Shown here: positions 1 to 9,539 of the stretch, one piece after another
Layout of the letters: each line of letters begins with the position of its first letter
Position numbering within the stretch: the first letter of the stretch is position 1
Origin: Treponema sp.
Lineage (GTDB): Bacteria > Spirochaetota > Spirochaetia > Treponematales > Treponemataceae
Reading direction: 5' to 3'
Assembly (NCBI GenBank): GCA_016288205.1
Contig: JAEEYO010000070.1
Span: 1 to 64,000 of the forward strand
Length of the DNA stretch: 64,000 bases
Made by a program: the position numbers and the translations under genes
The notes under the pieces: generated by a model
The model's input: the letters and a program-made list of their open reading frames with translations, nothing else
Database searches by the model: none
Told to the model about the DNA's origin: nothing

Positions 1-2696
1 TAAGCACAATATAAGGCATACAAACCGCTCTTAGAGTTTATTTCCAAAATATGTGTATTCTTTTTAAAAACTTCATCAGTAATTTCATTTTGTTTTATTA
101 ATTCTGGTTCAAGGATTTGCTCATTATAATCTTTATCATAGAAACACCAGCCTCCAAGACTTTTTCCTAGATGCATATTTACAACGCGCCATGGAGTAAG
201 AACCGTTTCTTTATCTGGGTTTCGGAATGTAGCAAAAATTGAACTTATACGCTCAATTCTTTCTTCAATACTAAGTTTATCTGCAGCACGAGCCATTTCT
301 CGTATTTTTACACCAGACTCACGGAACACATCTGAATCATAATATTTTTTGAACTGGCCAAAGATTTCTTTAGTTACACCTTTTGGCATGAACTCTTCCC
401 ATGAAAGGTCATCAATTAAATCTATAAAGTTATCAAGAGTAATCGCTTCTTCTGTTCCATAAAGATTTTTCTGTAAATCTGCTCCGTACATCAAAAGCGG
501 CATTCTAATAGAAATACCTCGTAAAATGGAAATAGCTGTATCGCGATTTTTCTTAATTTCTTTTTCACGGGCTAACGCTTCTTGCTGTTCTGGAGTAAGT
601 TCCTTTGGCTGTTTTTCACGGATTTCAGGTTGAGCCAAAAGTTCATACTGTTCATCTGTCAACCCCTGCGCATTTATATTGATGTCGCCAGTTTTACCCT
701 GTGCTTTTGTTGAACCGATTATTTCTTTCAGTTTAGAAAATTCTTCAAGCGCAAGTTTATCCATGTGAAGAAGTTCATCATTATAAAGATAATTGTCTTC
801 AAATCCGTTCTTAACAACCCGCTCAATATAAGCCTTTTTAAGCTGACCAAGCATTTTTTCGGTATTGTAGGTTTTCATCTGGCTGCCTTCAAAGCCAATG
901 ATTGGACAGAAGTTTAAGAAGTCATCTAAAATTTCCCGGTCATTCTGCGTTGTCTTTCCGGCCTTGCTGCTGATTTTTGCAGTTTCCGCAATTACCTTAA
1001 GCGTGCGGTCTGGAGCAAAGTCGAATACAAAGCATTCTTCTTTTTGCTTTCCTCCAATTACAGCGGGAGTTTGAACACGGAAAATTGTCTGCATGTAAGT
1101 GCTTGCGGCAGTGTTAAAGCTTCCAGACAGCATAAAGCACGCTGTCCATGGTTTTACACTTACGCCAGTAGTGAGCCGTCCGCATGAAAGCGTGATTGAA
1201 TAAGACTCCTCTGGATTTTTACCAATTGCTTTTTCTACTTTCTTTAGAGCTTCTTTTTCTTCCTCTTCTTCATCTCCATCACCTGCAACATTTGCAATTG
1301 CAAATTGGCTGAAAACAGGATGCTCCTGCAAGAGTTTGCTTAATGCTTTTGCTTCCTTTACGCCTGGAATCATCCAAAGCGAATGCCTGAAATTCTGTCT
1401 GTATTCTTCTGTTGAATAAGGATAATTTGAATCTGTATCTTCTTTAGTCAGCAAATCAAGAAACTGTTTTACGTTTGCTTCGTGTATAAAATTTCCTTCT
1501 GTATCAACTCTAAAGAACTCACGGAAGTTGAATGCAATGTCGGCATCTGCATATTCAGGATAAAGCTTTCCCAAGTTATATGTATAAATACTTAGTTTAG
1601 GCAGTACAGAATATGGGTTCGGGTCTCCCTGATGGATTTTATCCCATTCAGTTTTTGCCCGTTGTTCCATAACATAATCCCAGGTATAGATTTCATCTTC
1701 TTTAAAATCATTCATAAGATTGAATGGAGTACCAGAGAGATGAAGGACTCTCGTGTTTTCTTTGCGACATTTTGAAAGTACAGCTTTTCCAAGTTCTGTT
1801 TGCGTTCCTTCGTGAGCTTCATCAATTATGATTAAATCCCAATTTATATTGAAGATTTCTTCATTCTTAGCAAACTTACCGCCAACAAGTTCAGAACCAC
1901 GCATATCCTGAATTGATGCAAAATAAATATAACTTCCTGTGGCAGAATTGGCAAAAACTTGTTCACAATCATTTAGGCTTGCACCATAATTTTTTGAACC
2001 GTAAAGAAATTCTGGACGGTCATAGAAAATCTTTTCATAATCTTCAAACCATCCTTTATCAACGACAGGTCTATGGGTAAGAATCAACGTTCTTCGAATG
2101 TCGCATTCCTTTATAACCTGTAACGCCGTAATAGTTTTGCCAAAACGCATTTTAGCGTTCCATAACATTTGATGACTGGAATTCTTTTTACAGAATTGCC
2201 TAAGGGTTTTTGCTATGGCTTCTTTTTGTTCAGGTCTGAATATAATTGGGCTTTTATCTTTTGTGATTTCATTCGCATTCAGAGAAGTACGACCTTCTTT
2301 TGCGGCTGCTATTGCTTTCTTGACAGTCTCAAGGTCAGTGTAAAACCATTCATTTGCTTTGTGTTCTGCATCAAATATTTTTCGTTTGATTCCAGAGCGC
2401 ACAAGAATGTCGTGAACCTCATGGTCTTGGAAAACTATAAGATTTTTCCCTTTCATATAGGCTGTTGCCTCTGTATAAAGAAGTTCAAAAGTAACGCCGG
2501 CTGTCTGTGTTTGATGACGAATACGCTCTTTGGCAGCAGCATTTAATTCCTTGCAGTTTGGCTCAAAGGCAAAATAAGCCATTCCGGCATTACAAGAAGC
2601 CTCACCTACTTTTAATATTCCTTCATGGGCAGAATCGTTAATTCTATAAACATAAATCAATTTTTGCTCAAATGCCTGATTAAAAATCTGTGCCAT
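1..2696 (-). CDS. DEAD/DEAH-box helicase family protein, restriction/defence type (3' end beyond window)
   Basis: Minus frame appears open from ATG at 2696 to base 1 (absent from ORF track because no stop lies in the window). Contains HQMLWNAKMRFGKTITALQ (Walker A) and WDLIIIDEAHEGTQ (DEAH). N-terminus LIYVYRINDSAHEGILKVGEA resembles GIY-YIG/T5orf172. ATG abuts the stop of the upstream RhuM gene. Confidence 0.8.
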   Translation of the reverse strand, partial: MAQIFNQAFEQKLIYVYRINDSAHEGILKVGEASCNAGMAYFAFEPNCKELNAAAKERIRHQTQTAGVTFELLYTEATAYMKGKNLIVFQDHEVHDILVRSGIKRKIFDAEHKANEWFYTDLETVKKAIAAAKEGRTSLNANEITKDKSPIIFRPEQKEAIAKTLRQFCKKNSSHQMLWNAKMRFGKTITALQVIKECDIRRTLILTHRPVVDKGWFEDYEKIFYDRPEFLYGSKNYGASLNDCEQVFANSATGSYIYFASIQDMRGSELVGGKFAKNEEIFNINWDLIIIDEAHEGTQTELGKAVLSKCRKENTRVLHLSGTPFNLMNDFKEDEIYTWDYVMEQRAKTEWDKIHQGDPNPYSVLPKLSIYTYNLGKLYPEYADADIAFNFREFFRVDTEGNFIHEANVKQFLDLLTKEDTDSNYPYSTEEYRQNFRHSLWMIPGVKEAKALSKLLQEHPVFSQFAIANVAGDGDEEEEEKEALKKVEKAIGKNPEESYSITLSCGRLTTGVSVKPWTACFMLSGSFNTAASTYMQTIFRVQTPAVIGGKQKEECFVFDFAPDRTLKVIAETAKISSKAGKTTQNDREILDDFLNFCPIIGFEGSQMKTYNTEKMLGQLKKAYIERVVKNGFEDNYLYNDELLHMDKLALEEFSKLKEIIGSTKAQGKTGDININAQGLTDEQYELLAQPEIREKQPKELTPEQQEALAREKEIKKNRDTAISILRGISIRMPLLMYGADLQKNLYGTEEAITLDNFIDLIDDLSWEEFMPKGVTKEIFGQFKKYYDSDVFRESGVKIREMARAADKLSIEERIERISSIFATFRNPDKETVLTPWRVVNMHLGKSLGGWCFYDKDYNEQILEPELIKQNEITDEVFKKNTHILEINSKSGLYALYCA

Positions 2697-3719
2697 TTAC
2701 TTTCTCCCTGCTTTTATCTGTTTTTCTGCATTTTCCAGCATCAACATTTCAGCTTCATCTTCTTGATCAGCCTGTAGTGCTTCAAAAGCCTTTCTGCGTT
2801 TATCAAATTCAACATAAATTTCTTCAACTTTTGCTTCCATCTGTTTATGAGAGCGGCTTCCCTTATCATCAAGTAACGGAAGGTCATGATCAGCAAGAAG
2901 CTTGTCCACATTTTCTTCCCAATAGTGCATAGTCAAATCCTTCCGCATTTTTGCACGGAATTCGGCACTTTCAAGAAAAATTGTAACAATACGATTTAAT
3001 GAATCAAGTTCATCTGCTGTAAGATAATTCTTACTGGTATAAATATCTTGTTTACGGACAACTTTACCTTTCCAGCTGGTCAAGTTCATATTTGGTTTTG
3101 AACTGTTAGCACGACTTAATATAAGTTCCGCCGCAGTCTGTCTGGTAACGGCATAAATCAATTTATTCTGAGTAGCAGCAAAAAACATTTGTGTCGCCTT
3201 GTCTGATGCATCATAATCAGATGAGAGAGCAAATAAATCTCGAACCTTTTGATAGAACCGTTTCTCACTTGCCCGTATGTCGCGGATACGTTCTAAGAGT
3301 TCATCAAAATAATCGGGACGACCATCAGGATTTTTCAGTCTATCATCATCCATGACAAAGCCTTTCTGTAGAAATTCCGAGAGATTTTTATTCGCCCATT
3401 TCCTGAATTGAGTCCCACGAACACTTCGAACTCGAAATCCAACTGCCAGAACCATTGGAAGCGCATAGTATGTGACATTATATTTTTTGCCATCAGAAGC
3501 AGTTGTTAAGTAATCCTTAACAACTGAATTTTCTTCCAATTCATTATCCTGTAAAACATTAGCAATATGCATACTTATATTTGGCTTAGAGGTGTCAAAA
3601 AGTAAAGCCATCTGCTGCTGGTTCATCCAAATGACACCATCTTTGGAATAAAGCTTTACATCTGCCTTTCCGTCATCAGTATTATAAATAATAATTTCAT
3701 TTTGCTCTGACTGAATCAC
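2697..3719 (-). CDS. RhuM family protein
   Basis: 340 aa; KLYSKDGVIWMNQQQMALLFDTSKPNISMHIANVLQDNEL...YYALPMVLAVGFRVRSVRGTQFRKWAN is typical of the RhuM family. Confidence 0.85.
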   Translation of the reverse strand: MIQSEQNEIIIYNTDDGKADVKLYSKDGVIWMNQQQMALLFDTSKPNISMHIANVLQDNELEENSVVKDYLTTASDGKKYNVTYYALPMVLAVGFRVRSVRGTQFRKWANKNLSEFLQKGFVMDDDRLKNPDGRPDYFDELLERIRDIRASEKRFYQKVRDLFALSSDYDASDKATQMFFAATQNKLIYAVTRQTAAELILSRANSSKPNMNLTSWKGKVVRKQDIYTSKNYLTADELDSLNRIVTIFLESAEFRAKMRKDLTMHYWEENVDKLLADHDLPLLDDKGSRSHKQMEAKVEEIYVEFDKRRKAFEALQADQEDEAEMLMLENAEKQIKAGRK

Positions 3720-3736
3720 TTTACAGCTTCCTCCCT

Positions 3737-4714
3737 CTAAATAATATCAACAAATCGAACATTTCTATTAGTTTCCCAATCTTTTATTATGCAGTAAGTA
3801 CCATTGTGTTTTTTATTATCACCTTTCAGACATCCCTCACAGGGTTTTGAAATTACATGCCTCTCAAACAAATCTTCTTCAACAATCTCTTTATTACAGC
3901 AGGAATTTGGAATTACAAATTTCAGACCATCCATCTGCCAGATATTCCATGCAATAACTTTTGCTAAGCCAATTAAATCTTGAGTTTCAAGTTCTTCGTT
4001 AAACTTTGATTCATAATGTTCGGCAATCGTAAACAACAAGTTTTCTCTCGCTATAAAAATATTATCTCCCTGCCAGTCAAAGCCGTAAACATTTTGAACG
4101 GAACTGTAAGCCCATTTAAGCCAATCTTCGTGAGTTTCTGTATTTTCTCCGACAACACGCAATTTTCTGTCTAAAAGACCAATTCTGTTTGGAACCTCGA
4201 TATACTCACCAGTAACAGCATCGTAGCGGCTTGTAATGTATGGAGCCTCTCCACAGGTTATTTCCATTCGCCTTGAAAGAATATAATCCTGCCATGTCTT
4301 ACCTTTTTCTTCCGAGAAATTGATTTTTCCCCGCACAGTTTCCCAGGAGTGATCTTTTTCAACATTGAAAACATCTTTTCGCCCAAACCAGGCCTCATCA
4401 ACCAAATTATTCTGAAGATTGCATACCCAGCTCGGCGTAAACACTTCCGCTTTCTGCCGAACTCGCTTTTGCTGCTCCTCCTTGCTTTTTTTTGTGCGTG
4501 GCTTGATTATGTTTTCCGTTTTGGAAATCAGCTGCTCAAGTTTTATTTGTTTATCCGAAGAAAAATCCTCTCCATACTTTATATAGTTGTCCGTAGCCCA
4601 CAGAAGATTTTTCCCCGTAGTCATATCCTTCAAAAGAACAGACAATAAATCTGAATCCAATTTGAGAAGTTCATTTTCTTCCAAATCACCCCTCCACCAT
4701 GTGCAAAAACTCAT
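3737..4714 (-). CDS. Restriction endonuclease subunit M-like protein (methylase-like, no evident NPPY)
   Basis: QKAEVFTPSWVCNLQNNLVDEAWF (xVFTP), ITCGEAPYITSRYDAVTG, RIGLLDRKLRVV, VYGFDWQGDNIFIARENLL. The start overlaps the 3' end of ligA; the true start may be an internal alternative codon. Confidence 0.65.
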   Translation of the reverse strand: MSFCTWWRGDLEENELLKLDSDLLSVLLKDMTTGKNLLWATDNYIKYGEDFSSDKQIKLEQLISKTENIIKPRTKKSKEEQQKRVRQKAEVFTPSWVCNLQNNLVDEAWFGRKDVFNVEKDHSWETVRGKINFSEEKGKTWQDYILSRRMEITCGEAPYITSRYDAVTGEYIEVPNRIGLLDRKLRVVGENTETHEDWLKWAYSSVQNVYGFDWQGDNIFIARENLLFTIAEHYESKFNEELETQDLIGLAKVIAWNIWQMDGLKFVIPNSCCNKEIVEEDLFERHVISKPCEGCLKGDNKKHNGTYCIIKDWETNRNVRFVDII

Positions 4715-6635
4715 CCTCGGTGATTACCGGGATCCCCAGCTCCGCCGCCTTTTTATTTTTGGACGAACCTGATGAAGTGTCGTTGGTCACAAGATATGAA
4801 AGCCCCTTTACCACGGAGCTTTTTACGGAACCGCCTTTTTCCTTCACGAGATTCTGCGCGTCGGCTCTTTTCATCGTCCTGAGCTCGCCGGTAAAGCAGA
4901 ACGACTTTCCCTCAAGAGTGCCGCCTGCTGTCACTGTAAGAGTGATTGTTCCGTCCTTCAAAAGACTCTCCATCTCAGAGCGGTTTTCCTCAAGTCCACG
5001 CACAAGGGTCTCCGCCATCAAATCAGCAAATCCGTAGACTCCGGCAATCTCCTCACGGGAAGCGGCAAAAATTTTTTCAAGAGTATTGAATCCGCCGTCC
5101 ATGAGCTTTTCCACGATGGTTTCCCCGATTCCCTCAATGTCAAATCCCGCGATGAATTTTGAAAGCGAAAGATTTCTGTGCGACTGGATTGAGCGGTAGA
5201 CTTTTTCCGCGCCCAGGGATTTTTTCTCCATAGAAATGCTTTCCTCGTTCAGGAAAAACGGAGTCAGAGTCTCCACGTCGAGCTTATATATGGAAGAAAT
5301 TGATTTCAGGATTCCGGCGTTGAAAAGGGATGTCACAAGGGTCTCTCCCAAATCACGGATGTCCGCGACGGAAACCCATTTCAAAAGCTGGTGCAGGACC
5401 TTTTTCTTGCACTTTGGATTCGGACAGTAAAGCCGTGTACCGTCATCAATCAGGGAAGATCCGCAGGACGCGCATTTCACCGGGAACTCAACGTCGCTCG
5501 TATCTCCCTCGCCCTCAACGACACGCTCAATCTTCGGGATGATTTCACCACGCTTCACCACGACGACATGGCTTCCGATTTTTACTCCAAGCTCCCTCAT
5601 CACATTTGGATTCGCAAGGCTTGCCCTCTGCACTGTGGTTCCGTTCAAATCAACAGGATCAAAAACAGCTACGGGAGTATATGTCGCGCCGGACTCATTC
5701 CACTCAACCTTGCGAACGACAGAGACCGCTTCCTCAAGGCTGAACTTAAACGCAATCTGACGGTCGGGTCTGTCCCTGCTCGCGTCCTCGTGATCCACCA
5801 CGCGCTCCTTGATTACAAGGCCGTCAATGTCAAAGTCGAGGCTCTTACGCTCCTCCATCACCTTCGCACGGTAGCCGATCACCTCATCCGGGGAATGGGC
5901 AATGAACACATCCACGGGATTAAAACCGCAGGACTTGAGCCACTTGATTTTTCCTTCCTCATCTTCAAAAGGCTGATTTCCGTCCGTCGCCCACACATCA
6001 TAGGGAATGAAAGTCAGGTACTCGTTTCCGTTTCCGTCCTTGCGTTTCATAAGTCCGTTGGCAGCGTTACGGCAGTTTGCTTTGTCTGAAAAATGGGTTT
6101 TGTGCACATCATGGGTCATCACGACCTCGCCGCGGATTCCACCGGTAAACGCACTTGCATTTCCGTCGCACACAAGATTCGCAACTACTCCGCGGAATTT
6201 TTTCGCATTGGCAGTTATGTCATCTCCGACCGAACCGTCGCCCCTAGTCACGGCTCGCAGAAGTTTTCCGTCCGCATACTGAAGCTCAAGGCTCGCACCG
6301 TCAAGCTTAAATTCCACAAGATATTCCTGATACGAATGTTTTACCGCCCACGCAAGGAATTCCTCAGGATTCGCGGCCTTCTCCTGACTTCCCATCGGCA
6401 TGACGTGCCTGATTTTCTGAAAGTTGCCCGAATCAGCTCCGACCTTGTGCAGAATCGCGTTCCCGGGATCAAGAGATTTCAGCTCGTCCCAAAGCTTGTC
6501 AAAATCAGCGTCCGAAATCTCAGCCTCACCGTTATAATAGCTGTCCTGATACCGCTGTATGAGCGCAACCAGCTCATTCACCCTGATTTTCTTGTCGCTC
6601 TGTCTCTGAGCCTCGTCTATATCAAAAAGATCCAT
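4686..6635 (-). CDS. ligA: NAD-dependent DNA ligase LigA
   Basis: 649 aa; FKLDGASLELQY adenylation motif, TRGDGSVGDDITAN, Cys4 zinc motif CASCGSSLIDDGTRLYCPNPKC, C-terminal BRCT (GKSFCFTGEL). Confidence 0.93.
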   Translation of the reverse strand: MDLFDIDEAQRQSDKKIRVNELVALIQRYQDSYYNGEAEISDADFDKLWDELKSLDPGNAILHKVGADSGNFQKIRHVMPMGSQEKAANPEEFLAWAVKHSYQEYLVEFKLDGASLELQYADGKLLRAVTRGDGSVGDDITANAKKFRGVVANLVCDGNASAFTGGIRGEVVMTHDVHKTHFSDKANCRNAANGLMKRKDGNGNEYLTFIPYDVWATDGNQPFEDEEGKIKWLKSCGFNPVDVFIAHSPDEVIGYRAKVMEERKSLDFDIDGLVIKERVVDHEDASRDRPDRQIAFKFSLEEAVSVVRKVEWNESGATYTPVAVFDPVDLNGTTVQRASLANPNVMRELGVKIGSHVVVVKRGEIIPKIERVVEGEGDTSDVEFPVKCASCGSSLIDDGTRLYCPNPKCKKKVLHQLLKWVSVADIRDLGETLVTSLFNAGILKSISSIYKLDVETLTPFFLNEESISMEKKSLGAEKVYRSIQSHRNLSLSKFIAGFDIEGIGETIVEKLMDGGFNTLEKIFAASREEIAGVYGFADLMAETLVRGLEENRSEMESLLKDGTITLTVTAGGTLEGKSFCFTGELRTMKRADAQNLVKEKGGSVKSSVVKGLSYLVTNDTSSGSSKNKKAAELGIPVITEDEFLHMVEG

Positions 6636-6691
6636 ACTGCCACTCCAAAAAATAAGTGGCTCTATTATACAACAGTTTCAATAAAAAAAAC

Positions 6692-6764
6692 AGTGGCTAG
6701 AAGTGAGGAGTGGGTACTGAGCACTCACACAGCTTTCCACTCTCCACTTTCATCTTTCCACTGA
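6692..6764. repeat. Intergenic heptad-periodic repeat tract
   Basis: AAGTGAG GAGTGGG TACTGAG CACTCAC ... TCCACTC TCCACTT TCATCTT TCCACTG. Confidence 0.6.
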
Positions 6765-7616
6765 TTACTCGGCTTTTTCAAAAATCAGCTCGTAGATTTC
6801 GCGTCCTGCGTCAAGCCCCTTCTGCTCGAATTTCGTCCTCGGTCTCCATTCCTGATGCGGCGCAAATTTCTCATAGCGGTTCACAAGTCCCTCGGTCGCG
6901 CTGAGCTCCTCCAAGGCCTCCTCCGCGTAATCCTGGATGTCCGTCGCAAAATAGATGAATCCTCCGGGAGTCAGTTTCTGTGCAAGAAGATTTGTCCTTG
7001 GCCGTCGCATGAGCCTTCTTTTGTGATGCTTTTTCTTTGGCCAGGGATCCGGGAAAAACACATGGAAAGCCTCCACGGAAGAGTCCGGAACCATGACCTC
7101 AAGCACTTCAAGCGCGTCATGTTCTATTATATAGAGATTTGAAATTGATTTCGCCTTGATTTCACCGAGCAAGCGACCCACGCCGGGCTTATGCACCTCA
7201 AGTCCCAGATAGTTCATATCCGGGTTCTCATGCGCAATCTGTGCCGTGGCATGTCCCATTCCGAAGCCGATTTCAATCGTGACCGGATTCGTGTTTCCGA
7301 AAACATCGGTCAGATTCAGGGTCCTGTGCTCAAACGGAATGCACCACACCTGGTTCAGCTCGGAATAATTCCTTTTTTCACTGTCGGTCATACGTCCCGC
7401 GCGGATTACGAAAGTCCTTATCTCACGCCGGTAACTTTCAGAAATGCTCCCGGGGTCCTCCGAATCCTGCCCGCCGGAACCATCGTCAACTAAAAAACTG
7501 TCAGAAGAGCCAGACTCAGCCGAATCAACATCGCCCGAACTGGCATCAGATACATCAATACTATTATTGTCGTCCACGTCAAATCCTTTTGGAACCGTCC
7601 GGTTAACCTCTGTCAA
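6765..7616 (-). CDS. trmB: tRNA (guanine-N7-)-methyltransferase TrmB with acidic Ser/Asp-rich N-terminal extension
   Basis: [16 protein letters not shown]...[12 protein letters not shown]...[15 protein letters not shown] motifs. Confidence 0.92.
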   Translation of the reverse strand: MTEVNRTVPKGFDVDDNNSIDVSDASSGDVDSAESGSSDSFLVDDGSGGQDSEDPGSISESYRREIRTFVIRAGRMTDSEKRNYSELNQVWCIPFEHRTLNLTDVFGNTNPVTIEIGFGMGHATAQIAHENPDMNYLGLEVHKPGVGRLLGEIKAKSISNLYIIEHDALEVLEVMVPDSSVEAFHVFFPDPWPKKKHHKRRLMRRPRTNLLAQKLTPGGFIYFATDIQDYAEEALEELSATEGLVNRYEKFAPHQEWRPRTKFEQKGLDAGREIYELIFEKAE

Positions 7617-8287
7617 GGCAATTTTTCTTCCGGCATCATGCAGATTACGGTCCCTTTGTTTATTCTATAGCATACACGAAATTTGTCTGCTAGTCCATAG
7701 TCATTCTTAATATCTGAGGATGATTTCCAATTTTCTTTTTTTCCGTCAAAATACATCAGATTTCCGTCAATGTCGTAGATTGCATAAATCTCCTCGGCTC
7801 CGCTCAAAATCTGGGGGTAGTCCGCAAAATGGGATGTCGCAAGCTTTTCTGGATACGCGACCCTGAAGCTGCCCTCCGTCTCCTCACCGGACGCATCCAC
7901 ATAAACGAGCCTGTAGCTTCCCTGCGGCAAGAGACTTCCCGTTGCTGGAACAAAATTCGTATATCCCGCCCAGACAACATTTTTCTGACCGGCAAATTTA
8001 CGCGGAAGATTGCAAGTCCACACAAGGGATGAGGCATCATGCACCGCACGGATTTGTGAGACACGCCTTTCATCCCCGGATGTCTCGGTAAAAACGGAGA
8101 GACGGCATGAGGGAGGATTTTCCTCGTCCTTGAATTCAAAGACCACTGTGGATGAGATGTTCAGGATTCTTGTGTCCGGAGATGAGCATGAAAAAAACAG
8201 CGTAAGAACTCCCGCAAAAAACAGGAGTCCGAAAAAAACTCGTGCGGCTGAGGATAAGGAAGTCCGAAAAGATTCAGCTCTACCCAT
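7613..8287 (-). CDS. Hypothetical lipoprotein
   Basis: Hydrophobic N-terminus followed by [10 protein letters not shown] lipobox-like motif. Confidence 0.55.
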   Translation of the reverse strand: MGRAESFRTSLSSAARVFFGLLFFAGVLTLFFSCSSPDTRILNISSTVVFEFKDEENPPSCRLSVFTETSGDERRVSQIRAVHDASSLVWTCNLPRKFAGQKNVVWAGYTNFVPATGSLLPQGSYRLVYVDASGEETEGSFRVAYPEKLATSHFADYPQILSGAEEIYAIYDIDGNLMYFDGKKENWKSSSDIKNDYGLADKFRVCYRINKGTVICMMPEEKLP

Positions 8288-8294
8288 GCGTCCC

Positions 8295-9497
8295 CTAGAA
8301 ATTGAATTTCAGGCTGATAACCGTAAGGTCGCTTGAGGTGAACTGATTTACCAGAGACTCGAATTTTACATTGACCTTCTTACATGCATCATCCAGATAA
8401 GAAAGATAGTAGAGTCCCAAATCAGTACCTTCCTGACCGTCGGGCATCTGTCGGTAGAAGTCAATCAGGGATCTTTTGTTCAGGTTGGCGGACATCTTGT
8501 TCTCAATGTTCTCCTTCACTTCCTGGAACTCGTCGTCCTTGTTGTAAAGGGTGATGTTCAGGCTTCCCTGCTTTCCGATTGACGTGGAGCCTCCTCCAAT
8601 CTTCCACTGAAGGAATACGACCTCGTGCTTGCGGATAAGCTCCTGTATGATTTTACCTCGGATCTCAGGATCGTAAATGAGCGTGTCGGCGTTGTCGATT
8701 CCCTGATAAAGGGATTTCGCCTCTTTGCGCATGTTGGTGTTCTCGCTGTTCAGGGCAAGCTCCATGACCATCACGGAAATGTACTCCGCAACCTTGGACT
8801 TGTCCATGTAGTTTGCAAGATACTGGCGGATTATGCTGAGAATCTGAGAAAATCCGTCGGCCTTGAAAAATTTCGTGATTATGTACCAGTTCATCAGGCT
8901 GAGACGGTTCAGGAATTTTTCCGTCATCAGCAGGTAGATATTCTTCTCTTCAGGCGTATAGTCCTTGTTTGACATGATTGATTTCCAGACCGGCTCCAAA
9001 ATTGTCTGTCTGGCGGCCTGAATCACATTGTCTTTCATTGTAAGCGTAGTACGCAGCTGTTTTTCCGGAATCCTGGTCCTTTCGTCAATCAAGTGACCGG
9101 GGTTGGAGCGGTTGTAGCGGCGAACGCAATCACACTGAATCAGGGCTGCGAAAATCTCACGGTCGAACTGCTTGTATAGTATGGAATAAACTATTACCTT
9201 GGACAAATCCATGATTTCCTGTCGTCTTGAGACAAATTCGGACATGGAAATCTCCAGTTTTGAGACATAATCTACAAGGATCATGTTCTGGAGGGACATT
9301 GGAGAAAAGTGATCCATGCTGATGCCGTACTCTTCCTGATTGTCTGCAAGACGGAAACGCAAAAGCTTCTTCTTGTGGCTTATGAAGTGGGAGGCCCCCT
9401 CCTGTGTGAGAACGACTTTCAATGGAAGATCAAGATAAAATTTTTTTCCCGCTGCGCACATAATTTTAAATATCTCCTCATGGATATTACACCACAA
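8295..9497 (-). CDS. Conserved hypothetical protein with GHKL-ATPase-like C-terminal features
   Basis: 400 aa; VMELALNSENTN (N-box-like), GTDLGLYYLSYLDDACKK (G2-like), LTVISLKFNF end strand. Confidence 0.45.
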   Translation of the reverse strand: MWCNIHEEIFKIMCAAGKKFYLDLPLKVVLTQEGASHFISHKKKLLRFRLADNQEEYGISMDHFSPMSLQNMILVDYVSKLEISMSEFVSRRQEIMDLSKVIVYSILYKQFDREIFAALIQCDCVRRYNRSNPGHLIDERTRIPEKQLRTTLTMKDNVIQAARQTILEPVWKSIMSNKDYTPEEKNIYLLMTEKFLNRLSLMNWYIITKFFKADGFSQILSIIRQYLANYMDKSKVAEYISVMVMELALNSENTNMRKEAKSLYQGIDNADTLIYDPEIRGKIIQELIRKHEVVFLQWKIGGGSTSIGKQGSLNITLYNKDDEFQEVKENIENKMSANLNKRSLIDFYRQMPDGQEGTDLGLYYLSYLDDACKKVNVKFESLVNQFTSSDLTVISLKFNF

Positions 9498-9539
9498 CCT
9501 CTTGCAATGTCAAGTCCAATATTCTAATATATATCATAT

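Noticed and set aside
2169-2546. Plus-strand ORF 125 aa within the helicase region
   Set aside because: Opposite strand of the open helicase frame, which has clear Walker A and DEAH motifs.
5391-6764. Long plus-strand ORFs opposite ligA (232 and 223 aa)
   Set aside because: Antisense to a clearly conserved gene; composition is consistent with codon-bias shadow ORFs.
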